Below, piece after piece: positions 7,096 through 16,838 of a DNA stretch of 64,000 nucleotides. The notes beneath the pieces were generated by a model, which did no database searches, was not told where the DNA came from, and saw nothing but the letters and a program-made list of their open reading frames with translations. Numbering within the stretch: position 1 is the first letter of the stretch; every line of letters starts with the position of its first letter. Both the position numbers and the translations under genes were made by a program. The DNA is from JAGXTF01 sp044224315. GTDB taxonomy: Bacteria; Bacteroidota; Bacteroidia; NS11-12g; UBA955. The stretch is taken from positions 558,001-622,000 of the forward strand of contig JBGAKR010000002.1 of NCBI GenBank assembly GCA_044224315.1. The letters run 5' to 3'.

Positions 7096-9817
7096 ATTGT
7101 TTAATTATTTTTTCTACACCCAAAATACCACCCAATTCAAACAAACGTAAATAATAAACCCCCGGCTTTAGATCCCCGCAAAATACCTGGTTTTCGCCCT
7201 GCAACAATTTACCTGTTTTTACCAGCTGACCTGTTTGATTCAGCAAATCAAATCTACAATTGGAACCCGCACTACCCGGCATTTGAATATGCAGCGTTTT
7301 GTCTATGGGATTATTTATTTTAATATCCTGCAGGTTAATATTCTGTACACTGTTTTTCTCATTTACTTTAAACAAGGTACAGGCCCATAAAGCCCGGCCA
7401 AATGTTGAGCAATAAAGTGTGTGATTGGTAGGATTCATTTCTAAATCACTTACTATTACATTGGGCAAATTCTTAGAAAAATATTTCCATGTAGTTGAAT
7501 TATCATTTAAATAATAAACACCCAAATCGGTTCCAATATAAAACCCATGGCTCGAATCTAGGTAATCATAAATAACAGTATTAACCGGAATATTTGGCAA
7601 ATTATAGCTGATATTTTTCCAGGTTTTGCCAGCATCTTTGGTAAAATATACTTTCTGACCAGGTACAAATCCGGAAAGCGTAACCCAGGCCTGTTCTCCG
7701 TTCAAGGGATTGGTGGCAATATCCGTTATATATAAACTATCGGGCAATCCGGCCGTAATATTTTGCCAATTGCTACCATCAAAATCCTTGGTCCATACTT
7801 CGTTGGGTGTGTGATCAGAAAGTCTGGGCTTTTTAGCAATATAAACCCTTCCTGTATCTGGATTAGATATATCCATGGCAGTGCCCACCCGCTTGTTGGT
7901 AAAATAAGAAACTGCCAACCATCCCGAAGTTGCACTCACTAATTGATTGTACAATACATAAACATCGTTTAAAAAGTATTCACCCAAATCGGCATCGAAA
8001 CGATAATCGGCATAAAACGGGGTAGTCCACTCTCCATTGCCCTCGTAATTATTTCCATCCCTAAATCCAAAATCATACACCCCATTCTTGAAATGATAGA
8101 ATGCACCGTACTGTGCAGATGAAATCCAATTATTGCCCCATACTCCACAATCCATACCATCACCGCCTGAAGTAAAAAACCAGCTATTTCCTGCAACCGT
8201 TCCATTATCCTGCGCCCCAGCTATAATCGATGATGTATCTCTCATATCCAGCCCCACACGATAATAGCTTCCAACATTCATTCCATCCGATTTAAATGCG
8301 CATTTGGCTTCATTAAAACTATTCGATAAGGCTAGATCGAAGCTGGTAGTTACCGGATTTGGATCCAACACATACAGGCCCCCATCATTGCAAGCCACCC
8401 AAATATTTAATTTCGGATGAATTTTATATTGATGATGATCTACATGATATATGGGATTATCCACCAATTCAAAATTAGCCCCTGCATCATTCGAAAAAAG
8501 ACTCTGGATGCCACCCAAATAAATTGTATTCTTATCTGTTGGATTTACACAAAGTGCTAAATCATATTCCCCCTGCGAATAGCCAGCCGTGGTTGAATCA
8601 TAGGGAGTGTTGCTCAATAAATTGTATTTTAAATTATATGCTTTTGACCAGGTTTTTCCTCCGTTTTTACTTAAATATAATCCGTATAAATCTCCCCAGT
8701 TCTGACCCGCACATACTGCATATACATAGCCTGTATCATTGGGCGCCAAGGCAAGCTCAATACGGCTAACAGCACCCTGAGACGGCCATGGGGTGGCAAG
8801 CTCTGTCCATGTATTTCCAAAATCATAACTCTTCAATGTTTTTGCAGAACCAATATTAAAAAAATCTAACCATCGGCCACTAGCATAAATAATATTGGGA
8901 CTTTTTTCTACCATTTCCATATCAGAAATAGCAGTGTTATTTATTTTGATCCAACTTGCACCAGCATTGGTACTTCTATAAATCCCAGAAATACCTGCAG
9001 CTATTACTTCATTACTATTGGCAGGATTTACAATTACCCTGCGAAATAAAGAACCGTCAAAATCAGTCTGGGCCGCACTTAGCCCTGTTGGTGTCCAATT
9101 TAATCCCCCATCGGTAGATTTGTAAATTCCCATACCGTAGTGGGTATTTCGCTTTCGATCCATACTTAAAAGCGACACCCCTCCGTATTCATAATCGCCC
9201 AAACACGCATACAATACATTCGGATTATTTGGATCAATTGCTATGTCTGAAATGCGTAAAATGGGCAATCCATTATTCATTTCGGTCCAGGTATTTCCGG
9301 TATCGGTGGTTTTCCACATTCCAGCCTGGCCGAATCCTACGTACCATTCGGCATTGTTTACCGGGTGAAAAGCGATACAATTGGCTCTGCACATTCCATA
9401 GCTCTTTAAACTACCAAAAGCCTGTGGTTTATTGAACGGGCCAATAGGGTACCAGCCATTTTCTACCCCACGATTGGCGAGCTGAGATGATTTAACCCTG
9501 TTCAATTCCTTCAGCCATTCACTGGCAGAGGGCAAGCTTCCATCTGGGTTTGAACGCTGTGCATATTCATTTAAAAAACGTCCGTACCATTTCCAACCGC
9601 CATAATTTTTTAACCCATTTTGCTCACCGAAAGTCATTAAGGCTTCTTCTGCCTCGGCGGCAGTGCTTACTCCCTTAAACAAGCCTGAATCCGGCATATG
9701 TTTTTTAACAATTGCAGCCACCTGCGCTTGTATATTCTGTGCAGCGAGGAGTAAAAAGGCAAAGCTACCAATAACCAATATTCTGCTTTTGAAGGCATAG
9801 CTATTTATTTGAAGCAT
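7094..9817 (-). CDS. T9SS-secreted VPS10/BNR beta-propeller protein
   Basis: 907 residues. Sec signal at the N-terminus (ILVIGSFAFLLLAAQNIQAQ). The central ~700 residues hold many Asp-box (BNR) repeats of the S-x-D-x-G-x-T-W type (KTTDTGNTWTEM, KSTDGGLNWTPT, RSTNAGASWIKI, LSKNGGKTWSKA, FTKDAGKTWKNI), typical of sialidase-like and VPS10-type beta-propellers. The last ~75 residues are a T9SS type A sorting domain (NNPIDKTLHIQ ... KPGVYYLRLFELGG ... EKIIKQ). The protein is probably exported by the gliding/T9SS machinery and attached to the cell surface. A catalytic sialidase arginine triad cannot be recognised, so a binding or adhesion role is as likely as hydrolysis. Confidence 0.88.
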   Translation of the reverse strand: MLQINSYAFKSRILVIGSFAFLLLAAQNIQAQVAAIVKKHMPDSGLFKGVSTAAEAEEALMTFGEQNGLKNYGGWKWYGRFLNEYAQRSNPDGSLPSASEWLKELNRVKSSQLANRGVENGWYPIGPFNKPQAFGSLKSYGMCRANCIAFHPVNNAEWYVGFGQAGMWKTTDTGNTWTEMNNGLPILRISDIAIDPNNPNVLYACLGDYEYGGVSLLSMDRKRNTHYGMGIYKSTDGGLNWTPTGLSAAQTDFDGSLFRRVIVNPANSNEVIAAGISGIYRSTNAGASWIKINNTAISDMEMVEKSPNIIYASGRWLDFFNIGSAKTLKSYDFGNTWTELATPWPSQGAVSRIELALAPNDTGYVYAVCAGQNWGDLYGLYLSKNGGKTWSKAYNLKYNLLSNTPYDSTTAGYSQGEYDLALCVNPTDKNTIYLGGIQSLFSNDAGANFELVDNPIYHVDHHQYKIHPKLNIWVACNDGGLYVLDPNPVTTSFDLALSNSFNEAKCAFKSDGMNVGSYYRVGLDMRDTSSIIAGAQDNGTVAGNSWFFTSGGDGMDCGVWGNNWISSAQYGAFYHFKNGVYDFGFRDGNNYEGNGEWTTPFYADYRFDADLGEYFLNDVYVLYNQLVSATSGWLAVSYFTNKRVGTAMDISNPDTGRVYIAKKPRLSDHTPNEVWTKDFDGSNWQNITAGLPDSLYITDIATNPLNGEQAWVTLSGFVPGQKVYFTKDAGKTWKNISYNLPNIPVNTVIYDYLDSSHGFYIGTDLGVYYLNDNSTTWKYFSKNLPNVIVSDLEMNPTNHTLYCSTFGRALWACTLFKVNEKNSVQNINLQDIKINNPIDKTLHIQMPGSAGSNCRFDLLNQTGQLVKTGKLLQGENQVFCGDLKPGVYYLRLFELGGILGVEKIIKQ

Positions 9818-9854
9818 AATTCAAATTTAATAAAATCTTGCGAATTTTCCAGTT

Positions 9855-10484
9855 TTAAAACCAGCCCGCCGCTTTGGCAAACAACCTTAATGCCACAAGA
9901 ATAAGCGACAAAGCTACAAATACATCCAACCCTTTTAAAATACGTGGTTTTAAATATTGTTTGAGTCGGGAAGCGGTATATGCAATGCCTACTTCAGTAA
10001 AAAAAACTGTACTCAGTGCTGCAGCTGCAAAAATTATTTTTTGATTTAATTGATAATTCAACGCAGGAGGAACACTATATAAACCCAGCCACCATGCAGC
10101 ATTAGCCGGATGACTGAAATTAATCAGAAACGGTTTTAAAAAAAAATACCGTGCACTTTTTCCAAAAGAAATATCTTGTTTTTCTTCGAGGTTTTCCCTA
10201 CTTTGAAAAAAAGTGGCGATGCCCATAATCAGCAGCACGATTCCGCCAACTAACGCTGCCTTATTGGCATGCACCTTTAAAAACTCGCTGATATAACCTG
10301 TAAAACTAATGGCTAGAATTACAAAAATCAAATCACAGGTAATTACACCTGAAGCAATAATAAAACCTTTTTTATACCCATGTTTTACTCCCGTTTGAAT
10401 AAGCATAAAAAAAATGGCACCCAGCATTACACACATTATAAAACCCGTGCCAATGCCGTAAAGTAGCGGGTAAATGTATTCCAT
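9855..10484 (-). CDS. LysE/RhtB family transporter
   Basis: 209 residues with six predicted membrane helices. The N-terminal half has the LysE-family signature (GIGTGFIMCVMLGAIFFMLIQTGVKHG with a helix-breaking Gly/Lys turn) and the second half a NFSHPANAAWWLGLYS loop. Members export amino acids or related metabolites from the cytoplasm; the substrate here cannot be read from sequence. It is the last gene of a minus-strand series beginning with the M1 peptidase at 15313 and follows the small lipoprotein gene by 6 bp. Confidence 0.85.
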   Translation of the reverse strand: MEYIYPLLYGIGTGFIMCVMLGAIFFMLIQTGVKHGYKKGFIIASGVITCDLIFVILAISFTGYISEFLKVHANKAALVGGIVLLIMGIATFFQSRENLEEKQDISFGKSARYFFLKPFLINFSHPANAAWWLGLYSVPPALNYQLNQKIIFAAAALSTVFFTEVGIAYTASRLKQYLKPRILKGLDVFVALSLILVALRLFAKAAGWF

Positions 10485-10490
10485 TCGGTA

Positions 10491-10880
10491 TTATTGGGGA
10501 GCCAGGTTAAATTGCAATTGACTTTTCTTATTGAGCAGAATAAATTCTTTATTGGTAAGACGCAAAATTTTAAATGTTTCGCGGGTTAAACTATCATAAT
10601 CAATTACAAATTCCTTATCACTGGTTTGGGTACTCCAGGTGCCTGTGTATTTTTTATTGTTAACCTGCAAAATCACTGAGTATTGCCGGGTAAATTCCCA
10701 AATATGATTTTTATAACCCGAGGTAGAATCTGTTTGGTTGTATTTTACCGAAGTAGCTACCCATTTGCCTTCAATTCTCTCGCGCTTGGGAAGCACCGAA
10801 ATTAGCGGCCCATCGGGGTATTTCTTGCAAGCCGGCAAAGAAATTGCCGCCAATACAAACAATAATGCAAACCATTTCAT
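10491..10880 (-). CDS. Hypothetical lipoprotein, lipocalin-like
   Basis: 129 residues from ATG 10880, chosen because it gives a clean SPII signal (MKWFALLFVLAAISLPAC); an earlier in-frame ATG at 10934 would overlap rmuC and add a charged extension before the signal. The mature part has IEGKWVATSVKYNQ and KKYTGTWSTQTSDKEF, the usual beta-strand pattern of small lipocalin-like lipoproteins of Bacteroidota. It lies 16 bp after rmuC. No function known. Confidence 0.75.
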   Translation of the reverse strand: MKWFALLFVLAAISLPACKKYPDGPLISVLPKRERIEGKWVATSVKYNQTDSTSGYKNHIWEFTRQYSVILQVNNKKYTGTWSTQTSDKEFVIDYDSLTRETFKILRLTNKEFILLNKKSQLQFNLAPQ

Positions 10881-10896
10881 TGGAGTGCGAATTTCA

Positions 10897-12282
10897 TCAA
10901 TTATTCTCTTCTGTTTCATCTTCTGTATCATCATTTATCAAGGGCAACAATGGAGTGTCCTCTATTTGGTGCATATCTATTTTCTTCAAATGGCGCTGAA
11001 TCTGCTTGGTACGGGTGCCTACCAGCTTTTCTATATCCTCACTGGCCTGCCTCAGGCGCGTTTGGGCTTTATCCAATACACCCCCAAATGTTTCAAATTC
11101 TTTGCGCACCGAACCCAGTATTTTCCACACCTCGCTGCTCCGTTTTTCAATGGCCAGGGTTCTGAATCCCATTTGCAAACTGTTGAGGAATGCTGCCAAC
11201 GTGCTTGGCCCTGTAACCACAATGCGCATTTCACGCTGCAACAACTCCAGTAGAGTGGTATTGCGCACTATTTCGGCATACAAACCTTCTGTAGGCAAAA
11301 ACAGGATTCCAAAATCTGTGGTATGGGGTGGATTCAAGTATTTGGTACTAATATCCTTCGCACAGCGTCTGATTTCGGTTTCAAGCATCTTTTTACTTTG
11401 TTCCAGTAGCACCAAATCGGCTGTGTCATAAGCATCCAACAATTTGCTATATGCCTCTACCGGAAATTTAGAATCGATGGGCAAATAAACCTGTCCGCCA
11501 TCCTCGTCTTTTCCGGGTAAACAAATCACATATTCAACCACCTCAGTGCTTTCAGGGTTGGTTTTTATATTGCTCTTATATTGCTCGGGAGAAAGAATAT
11601 TCTCGAGGATACTTCCCAATTGTATTTCACCTAAAATTCCGCGACTTTTTACATTGCTCAGTATTTTTTTCAATCCGCCTACATCCTGGGCCAGGTTTTG
11701 CATTTCGCCCAATCCCTTATGCACCATTTCCAACCGATCGCTTACTTGTTTAAAACTCTGGGCCAGTCTTTCATCCAGGGTCTTTTGCAATTTTTCATCC
11801 ACCGTTTTGCGCATTTCCTCCAGTTTAGATTCGTTGCTTTTTTGCATCTCTCCCACCTTGTTCTCAAGGGTAGTTCGCATTTCTTTCAACCTCTCTTCCG
11901 TTTCCTTTCTGAAAATATCGTTGCGCGTGCTCATTTCGTCCAGCCTTTGCTTAATGGTTTCATTCAGAAACTTTACATTTTCCGATAAATTCTGACTCAG
12001 CGTTTGGGTTTCGGTTTGTGATTTTTTTAGCGATTCAAATAACCCCGTACTCAGGTTTGCAAAAAGGCCTGTAACCTCGGTTCTAGTACCCTGCAAGCTT
12101 TCAGCATGCTCGCGCCTTGAAGTCGAAAACTCATTACTCAATCGGGTATCAAAACTATCAAGGCGATTGGTTAAGGGGGTTGTGTCAAAACCTTTATTGC
12201 GACCCTGCAATACTATTATCAGCAGCACAATGGCGGCTAACAACAATACAATTACAATATAGATTAATGCAGTGCTATCCAT
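10897..12282 (-). CDS. rmuC: RmuC family DNA recombination protein
   Basis: 461 residues: one N-terminal membrane helix (LIYIVIVLLLAAIVLLIIVLQ), a long coiled coil (~35-200, rich in KEMRTTLENK-type heptads), then the RmuC domain (~210-420) with LGEIQLGSILENILSPEQY, LPIDSKFPVEAY and FLPTEGLYAEIVR. RmuC proteins limit inversion and recombination at short inverted repeats and carry a restriction-endonuclease-like fold. The start codon overlaps the end of the M1 peptidase gene by 8 bp (ATGGATAG), indicating coupled translation. The inner membrane is the likely site. Confidence 0.92.
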   Translation of the reverse strand: MDSTALIYIVIVLLLAAIVLLIIVLQGRNKGFDTTPLTNRLDSFDTRLSNEFSTSRREHAESLQGTRTEVTGLFANLSTGLFESLKKSQTETQTLSQNLSENVKFLNETIKQRLDEMSTRNDIFRKETEERLKEMRTTLENKVGEMQKSNESKLEEMRKTVDEKLQKTLDERLAQSFKQVSDRLEMVHKGLGEMQNLAQDVGGLKKILSNVKSRGILGEIQLGSILENILSPEQYKSNIKTNPESTEVVEYVICLPGKDEDGGQVYLPIDSKFPVEAYSKLLDAYDTADLVLLEQSKKMLETEIRRCAKDISTKYLNPPHTTDFGILFLPTEGLYAEIVRNTTLLELLQREMRIVVTGPSTLAAFLNSLQMGFRTLAIEKRSSEVWKILGSVRKEFETFGGVLDKAQTRLRQASEDIEKLVGTRTKQIQRHLKKIDMHQIEDTPLLPLINDDTEDETEENN

Positions 12283-15200
12283 TATCGATTAATGCTCCAA
12301 CTACCTTGATTGGACTGTACAAATTTAAACTGATTTTGAAATTCAGATAACTGAAAATATTTTTTGGAGTTGTACCTGCTTTTGTATTTGAGCTATATAC
12401 CAAGGGCAGATTGGCTTCCCACAAAATATTATTACCCAAATTTGCGGAAAAACTAAACCCTGATGTATAATAAAAATTGTATTTATCATTCACATCGTCT
12501 GCTACTACAGCATCGGCATATACTTTAATTAAAGAACCGGGATACAGATGCAGCTGTGAATTTATACCTGCCATTCTGCTCTTTGCAATAATATTTGGCA
12601 CCATGCGCATTCCAAGTCCGCCTGGCAATAATTGATTATTCCAAACTGATCCATTATTAAAAGTTTCGCTGCGTCTGAACATTAATTGCCTGTACCCATA
12701 ATCATTGCCACCATTGGCACCGCTGATAGTAGGGTTGTACACACCTTTGGTTGACCCGGTATTTTTTTGCATTAAAAATGATTCTAAAAATCCTTTAATA
12801 TACAATCCAAATACCTTTTTCTTTTTATTTTTGAATTGAATAAATTTATCCGCTGTAATTGTTAATTTCATGAATTGAAATGGATCCGCCAAAACAGAAT
12901 CCTTGTTTAGCATTTTATTCAGATTTTTACCCCCATCCAATTGCACCATAAAATTAGAAGGCATTATTTTCTTATAAACGTGCTTTACAAATGCTACCCT
13001 GAATAAATCATTTTCAAGATCGGAAGAATAGACCTGCCGTTTATCTGCAGCATCCACCCTGGAGCCACTTTTTATGCGATTTTTATCGTACTCAAATTCA
13101 ACAATATTCTGTATCCAATGATTTTTACGTTTCAGATAAATATTCGCTTTAGGTGCAAAATGATAATATGCATTTAATACTTTTGCTGAATCTGCATTAA
13201 AACCAAAACTAGTGAAATTAAGCGAAATTTCACTTAACGACAGAGGACCATTTTTATGAAAAATATTTCGCTTTAAACTGGCAATACCTGTAAGGTTTTT
13301 GCTCTTAGTTCCATACAATGGTAATGCCCACCACTCCCAATTGCGACGGGGTACATTAAAATTAGAAATTATTAATCCTGGCATATAACCATCATAATGA
13401 TTAGAGGAAAACAAATTTGGGAATACCCAAATTCTACTGGTACCCCTCTGGTATAAATTTGGAAATCCTATTTTTATTGCATTTCGGGTTTTAAATATTC
13501 CTTTCGTGCGGCTATCATTATTTGCAAAATTGCTTTCGGTTAAATACCCGCTTGGATTTAATGAAATTTGTTCAATTACACCCTTAACAATCACAGTAGT
13601 ATCATTGCCTTTCAACCAAATATCCTCACGCACTGTTTCGCGGCGACTGCTGAGCTTTACAGGCAATGCATAACGCCCCTTATTATTTACTTTTACTTTA
13701 TATCCACCCTCGGTTTTACGTACAGATTGAATGGCAAAATCGGGTGCCGATTCGGCCAATAATCCTTTGAAAAACCAATCCAAATCCTGTTTAGAAACTT
13801 GTTCAAAAGTTGCCTGAATATCTTCGGGCAAAGGATGCTTAAATTGCCACTTTTTAAAATATGTTTTCATGCAGGAATCGAACATCACCCTGCCGAGATA
13901 TTCTTGCAAGTACATGAATCGGCGTGGATTTGCGGCATATACTATGGTTCCATAATTAAACGGATGATACTCTGAGGCATGCAGGGTCCCGCTTTGAAAC
14001 AAACCTATATCATGGGTAAATTTAAACTGCATTAATTCCGAACTCGGATCTATTTTATCTCCGGGCGAAAATTCACCCTCTTTTTCAGATGTAGCCTGGG
14101 TATGATAAAATGTATTTATACTTTCATCCATCCATGGAAAATTTCTTTCCTGACTTCCTAGCATGCATTGAAACCAATTGTGTCCCACCTCGTGCACTAT
14201 GGTTCCAGATGATTTATCACCGCAAATCGTAATCATTGGGTACTCCATGCCCCCGGCACCTTGCAGCGGACCTATCACAACGGTGCAATAATCGTATGGA
14301 TAAATTCCCACCCTGCGTGAATAGTATTTTAATGCTTTTTCAATATCTTCCAATATAGCAGCAGGATCGGCCTTGGTTGATTTTTTAATATTTTTTTTCC
14401 CTACCATATTTTTTTCAAAGGCCAGGGTAGTTATCACACGTTTATCTGATAGGGTAACTTTTCCAATTTTTACCAAATAGTCTGGAGAGGCAAACCATGC
14501 AAAATCGGGTACATTTTCCTGGTGGTAATGCAGGGTTTTTATGTTGTCTTCACGGTCATCGTCTGCAGGGTCTTTGCTCAATTGTTCAAGCCATTCCCAT
14601 TCGGTTTCATCAAGCAATTTTCCCGTTGCCCCAACCCTGAATTTTGCAGGCACCGTAATATCCACATCATAGGTACCAAATTCGGAATAATACTCACCCT
14701 GATCCTGGTATGGAAATACATTCCATCCATTCACATCGTATACTGCAGGCTTTGGATACCATTGGGTAATAGCATAGATATTTTGGTTTACCCCCATGCG
14801 CGAAAACAACCAGGGCAATTTCACATGAAAAGGGGTAATTATTTCGGCGCTTGTTCCCGATTCAATGGGTGCAGGCAAAATTACCTTGATAATATCATTA
14901 TAAATTGGATGATACTCCCATTTGGCAGCCAATCCATTCACTTTAAAATCCAATCCGTCAATGTAGCCGCGTTCTTTTTGCGGAGCATTAAAATATTTCT
15001 GATTGCCATGCAGAATCGCTTCCTTGCCATATCCGGTAGAATTGTCCTTAAACGCATTGGGCCAGATATGAAACCAGATTTCATTTAACACATTAGGACT
15101 GTTGTTGGTATAGTTAATAATTTCGGTGGCATTAATTGACAGGGTTACCGTATCCAGTGTGGCAGTAATTTTGTGATCCACCCTTTGTTGCCAGGCTACT

Positions 15201-15313
15201 TGTTTGGTTTTAACATTTTTGTTTAAACGCGATTGTGCAGAAAGCAATGTTGAGCAGGCAAACAGACTTAAAAGACTGATTGCAGAAATGCAGGTACGAC
15301 GGGCATTGTCCAT
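12275..15313 (-). CDS. M1 family aminopeptidase-like metalloprotease
   Basis: 1012 residues from ATG 15313, which gives a good Sec signal (CISAISLLSLFACSTLLSAQ); the open frame extends upstream only over the divergent TPR gene's promoter. The M1 catalytic domain has exopeptidase-like GGMEYPM and the zinc site HEVGH with the third ligand Glu in the downstream NFPWMDESINTF, all in the second quarter. The remaining ~500 residues are beta-rich with no recognisable catalytic motif and could be an outer-membrane or C-terminal accessory domain (many alternating aromatic strands ending LNFKISLNLYSP). Probably periplasmic or outer-membrane associated peptide hydrolysis. It shares an overlap with rmuC. 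Confidence 0.88.
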   Translation of the reverse strand: MDNARRTCISAISLLSLFACSTLLSAQSRLNKNVKTKQVAWQQRVDHKITATLDTVTLSINATEIINYTNNSPNVLNEIWFHIWPNAFKDNSTGYGKEAILHGNQKYFNAPQKERGYIDGLDFKVNGLAAKWEYHPIYNDIIKVILPAPIESGTSAEIITPFHVKLPWLFSRMGVNQNIYAITQWYPKPAVYDVNGWNVFPYQDQGEYYSEFGTYDVDITVPAKFRVGATGKLLDETEWEWLEQLSKDPADDDREDNIKTLHYHQENVPDFAWFASPDYLVKIGKVTLSDKRVITTLAFEKNMVGKKNIKKSTKADPAAILEDIEKALKYYSRRVGIYPYDYCTVVIGPLQGAGGMEYPMITICGDKSSGTIVHEVGHNWFQCMLGSQERNFPWMDESINTFYHTQATSEKEGEFSPGDKIDPSSELMQFKFTHDIGLFQSGTLHASEYHPFNYGTIVYAANPRRFMYLQEYLGRVMFDSCMKTYFKKWQFKHPLPEDIQATFEQVSKQDLDWFFKGLLAESAPDFAIQSVRKTEGGYKVKVNNKGRYALPVKLSSRRETVREDIWLKGNDTTVIVKGVIEQISLNPSGYLTESNFANNDSRTKGIFKTRNAIKIGFPNLYQRGTSRIWVFPNLFSSNHYDGYMPGLIISNFNVPRRNWEWWALPLYGTKSKNLTGIASLKRNIFHKNGPLSLSEISLNFTSFGFNADSAKVLNAYYHFAPKANIYLKRKNHWIQNIVEFEYDKNRIKSGSRVDAADKRQVYSSDLENDLFRVAFVKHVYKKIMPSNFMVQLDGGKNLNKMLNKDSVLADPFQFMKLTITADKFIQFKNKKKKVFGLYIKGFLESFLMQKNTGSTKGVYNPTISGANGGNDYGYRQLMFRRSETFNNGSVWNNQLLPGGLGMRMVPNIIAKSRMAGINSQLHLYPGSLIKVYADAVVADDVNDKYNFYYTSGFSFSANLGNNILWEANLPLVYSSNTKAGTTPKNIFSYLNFKISLNLYSPIKVVGALIDNG

Positions 15314-15371
15314 AAACTGTGCAAAAATACAGGGCTTTTTAATCGTTCGAACGCAGTATTCGATAAAAGGT

Positions 15372-16838
15372 ATGTATATTTTTGACCCGATGAGTTTCTT
15401 TCCATCCGACTGGGACGACGACGAAGAAGAGTTCGATGGCAATGTAGAAGACCTTGTAAAGGAGTTTGAAGGCCACAAACGCGAAGATTTTTCGCCTCGT
15501 GAACTGTTGGAAATATTTCGCTATTATTCTATCAGTCAGGTTTTGCCCACGCAGGAAAAGCATGGTTTAAATCTGATGAAATCGGTGCTCGAAACCGGTA
15601 TAAATCAGTTCCCGTACATCCCTGTTTTTGCCATACACATGGCCGAAGTGCTGATTAGGGAAAAAAACTACCGTATGGCGCGCAAATACCTGGCCCAAGC
15701 CATGGAATACAATGCCTTTGAGCCCGCACTTTTCTTTCTCGAAGCGGTTATCCTGGCACTTGAAAATCGCCCCGAAAAAGCCATGGATGCGCTAAATAAA
15801 GGGCTAGAGCTTGCCGCCGATGACGAACAAACCCTCGAAGACCTGCTGGAATTGCTTATTTTTTATCACCAGTTCGATATGGCCGTACCTGTTTTGGAAA
15901 AAGCCCTGCAAAACGGCTCTGATGTAGGCTATATCCTGGAAAAATGGCTTACAGGTAATACCGAGAAAGATCAGATTCACCGCATTATTCCCCTGCTGGA
16001 TAAAATGGTGGACGAAGAACCATTTTCCGAAGATGCCTGGTTTTTGTTAGGCACCGCTTGGCTTGAACTGGAAAATCACGAAAAATCTCTCCGTGCCTTT
16101 GATTACGCGGTTACAATTAATGAAAATTTTCTTGAAGCCTGGATTGGGTATCTCGAATCGCTGTATGAAACAGAGAAATATGAAGACTTCATTACCCACC
16201 TTCTGGAACAACAGGAAAGATTTACTGCCGGAGCTTTCGATGAATTGCAAGGCCTGCACGCCTGGAGCCTTTTCGAAACGGGCAAAGTAACTGAGTCTCG
16301 CCAAATGTACCGCGAGGTTTTAAAACGCACCCCGAATGATGGAGAAAGTTGGTACAGCATGGGGCTTACTTTCCATTACGAACAAAATTACAGCGCCGCT
16401 ATTCCTTACCTCGAAAGGGCATATGAACTAAACCCCTCTGAAGCCGATTACGGAATCGTATTAGCTGCCGCATATTTCGGCACCAACCAACACGACAAAT
16501 GGGATGCAATGTACGATATCCTAAGTCAGGAACACCCCGATGAAGAAGAGGTTTGGCTCGACTGGGGGGTTGCACTTTATGAAACTGCTGAAACAGACCG
16601 GTCTCTGGAAATTACCCAGTTGGGCTTAAAACAAAATCCCAACAGCCACAAACTCATGTACCGCTTAGCTGCATTGTGCTATTTAACCGGACAGCAGGCC
16701 GCCGCCGAATACTTGTTAGAAACTGCTTTATCTGTGAATGCGGAAGACCATGCACAAATGTTTATTTTTGCCCCCGAATTAAAAAAAGCTGGCAGCCTCT
16801 TGCGCATTATTGCCCGCTTTACTAATCCAGGACTATAA
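15372..16838 (+). CDS. Tetratricopeptide repeat protein
   Basis: 488 residues from ATG 15372 (MYIFDPMSFF); an ATG at 15390 is an alternative. The acidic N-terminus (DWDDDEEEFDG) is followed by about ten helical hairpin TPR-like units (e.g. AWFLLGTAWLELENHEKSLRAFDYAV and SWYSMGLTFHYEQNYSAAIPYLERAYELNP regions). There is no signal peptide, so it is probably a cytoplasmic scaffold. The stop codon is immediately followed by the ATG of the phosphosulfolactate synthase gene (0-bp gap), so the two are translated from one message. Its partner is unknown. Confidence 0.88.
   Translation: MYIFDPMSFFPSDWDDDEEEFDGNVEDLVKEFEGHKREDFSPRELLEIFRYYSISQVLPTQEKHGLNLMKSVLETGINQFPYIPVFAIHMAEVLIREKNYRMARKYLAQAMEYNAFEPALFFLEAVILALENRPEKAMDALNKGLELAADDEQTLEDLLELLIFYHQFDMAVPVLEKALQNGSDVGYILEKWLTGNTEKDQIHRIIPLLDKMVDEEPFSEDAWFLLGTAWLELENHEKSLRAFDYAVTINENFLEAWIGYLESLYETEKYEDFITHLLEQQERFTAGAFDELQGLHAWSLFETGKVTESRQMYREVLKRTPNDGESWYSMGLTFHYEQNYSAAIPYLERAYELNPSEADYGIVLAAAYFGTNQHDKWDAMYDILSQEHPDEEEVWLDWGVALYETAETDRSLEITQLGLKQNPNSHKLMYRLAALCYLTGQQAAAEYLLETALSVNAEDHAQMFIFAPELKKAGSLLRIIARFTNPGL

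Noticed and set aside
12275..15478. Longer M1 peptidase start at 15478
   Set aside because: The extra 55 residues have no coding character and run over the start of the divergent TPR gene; the start at 15313 gives a proper signal peptide.
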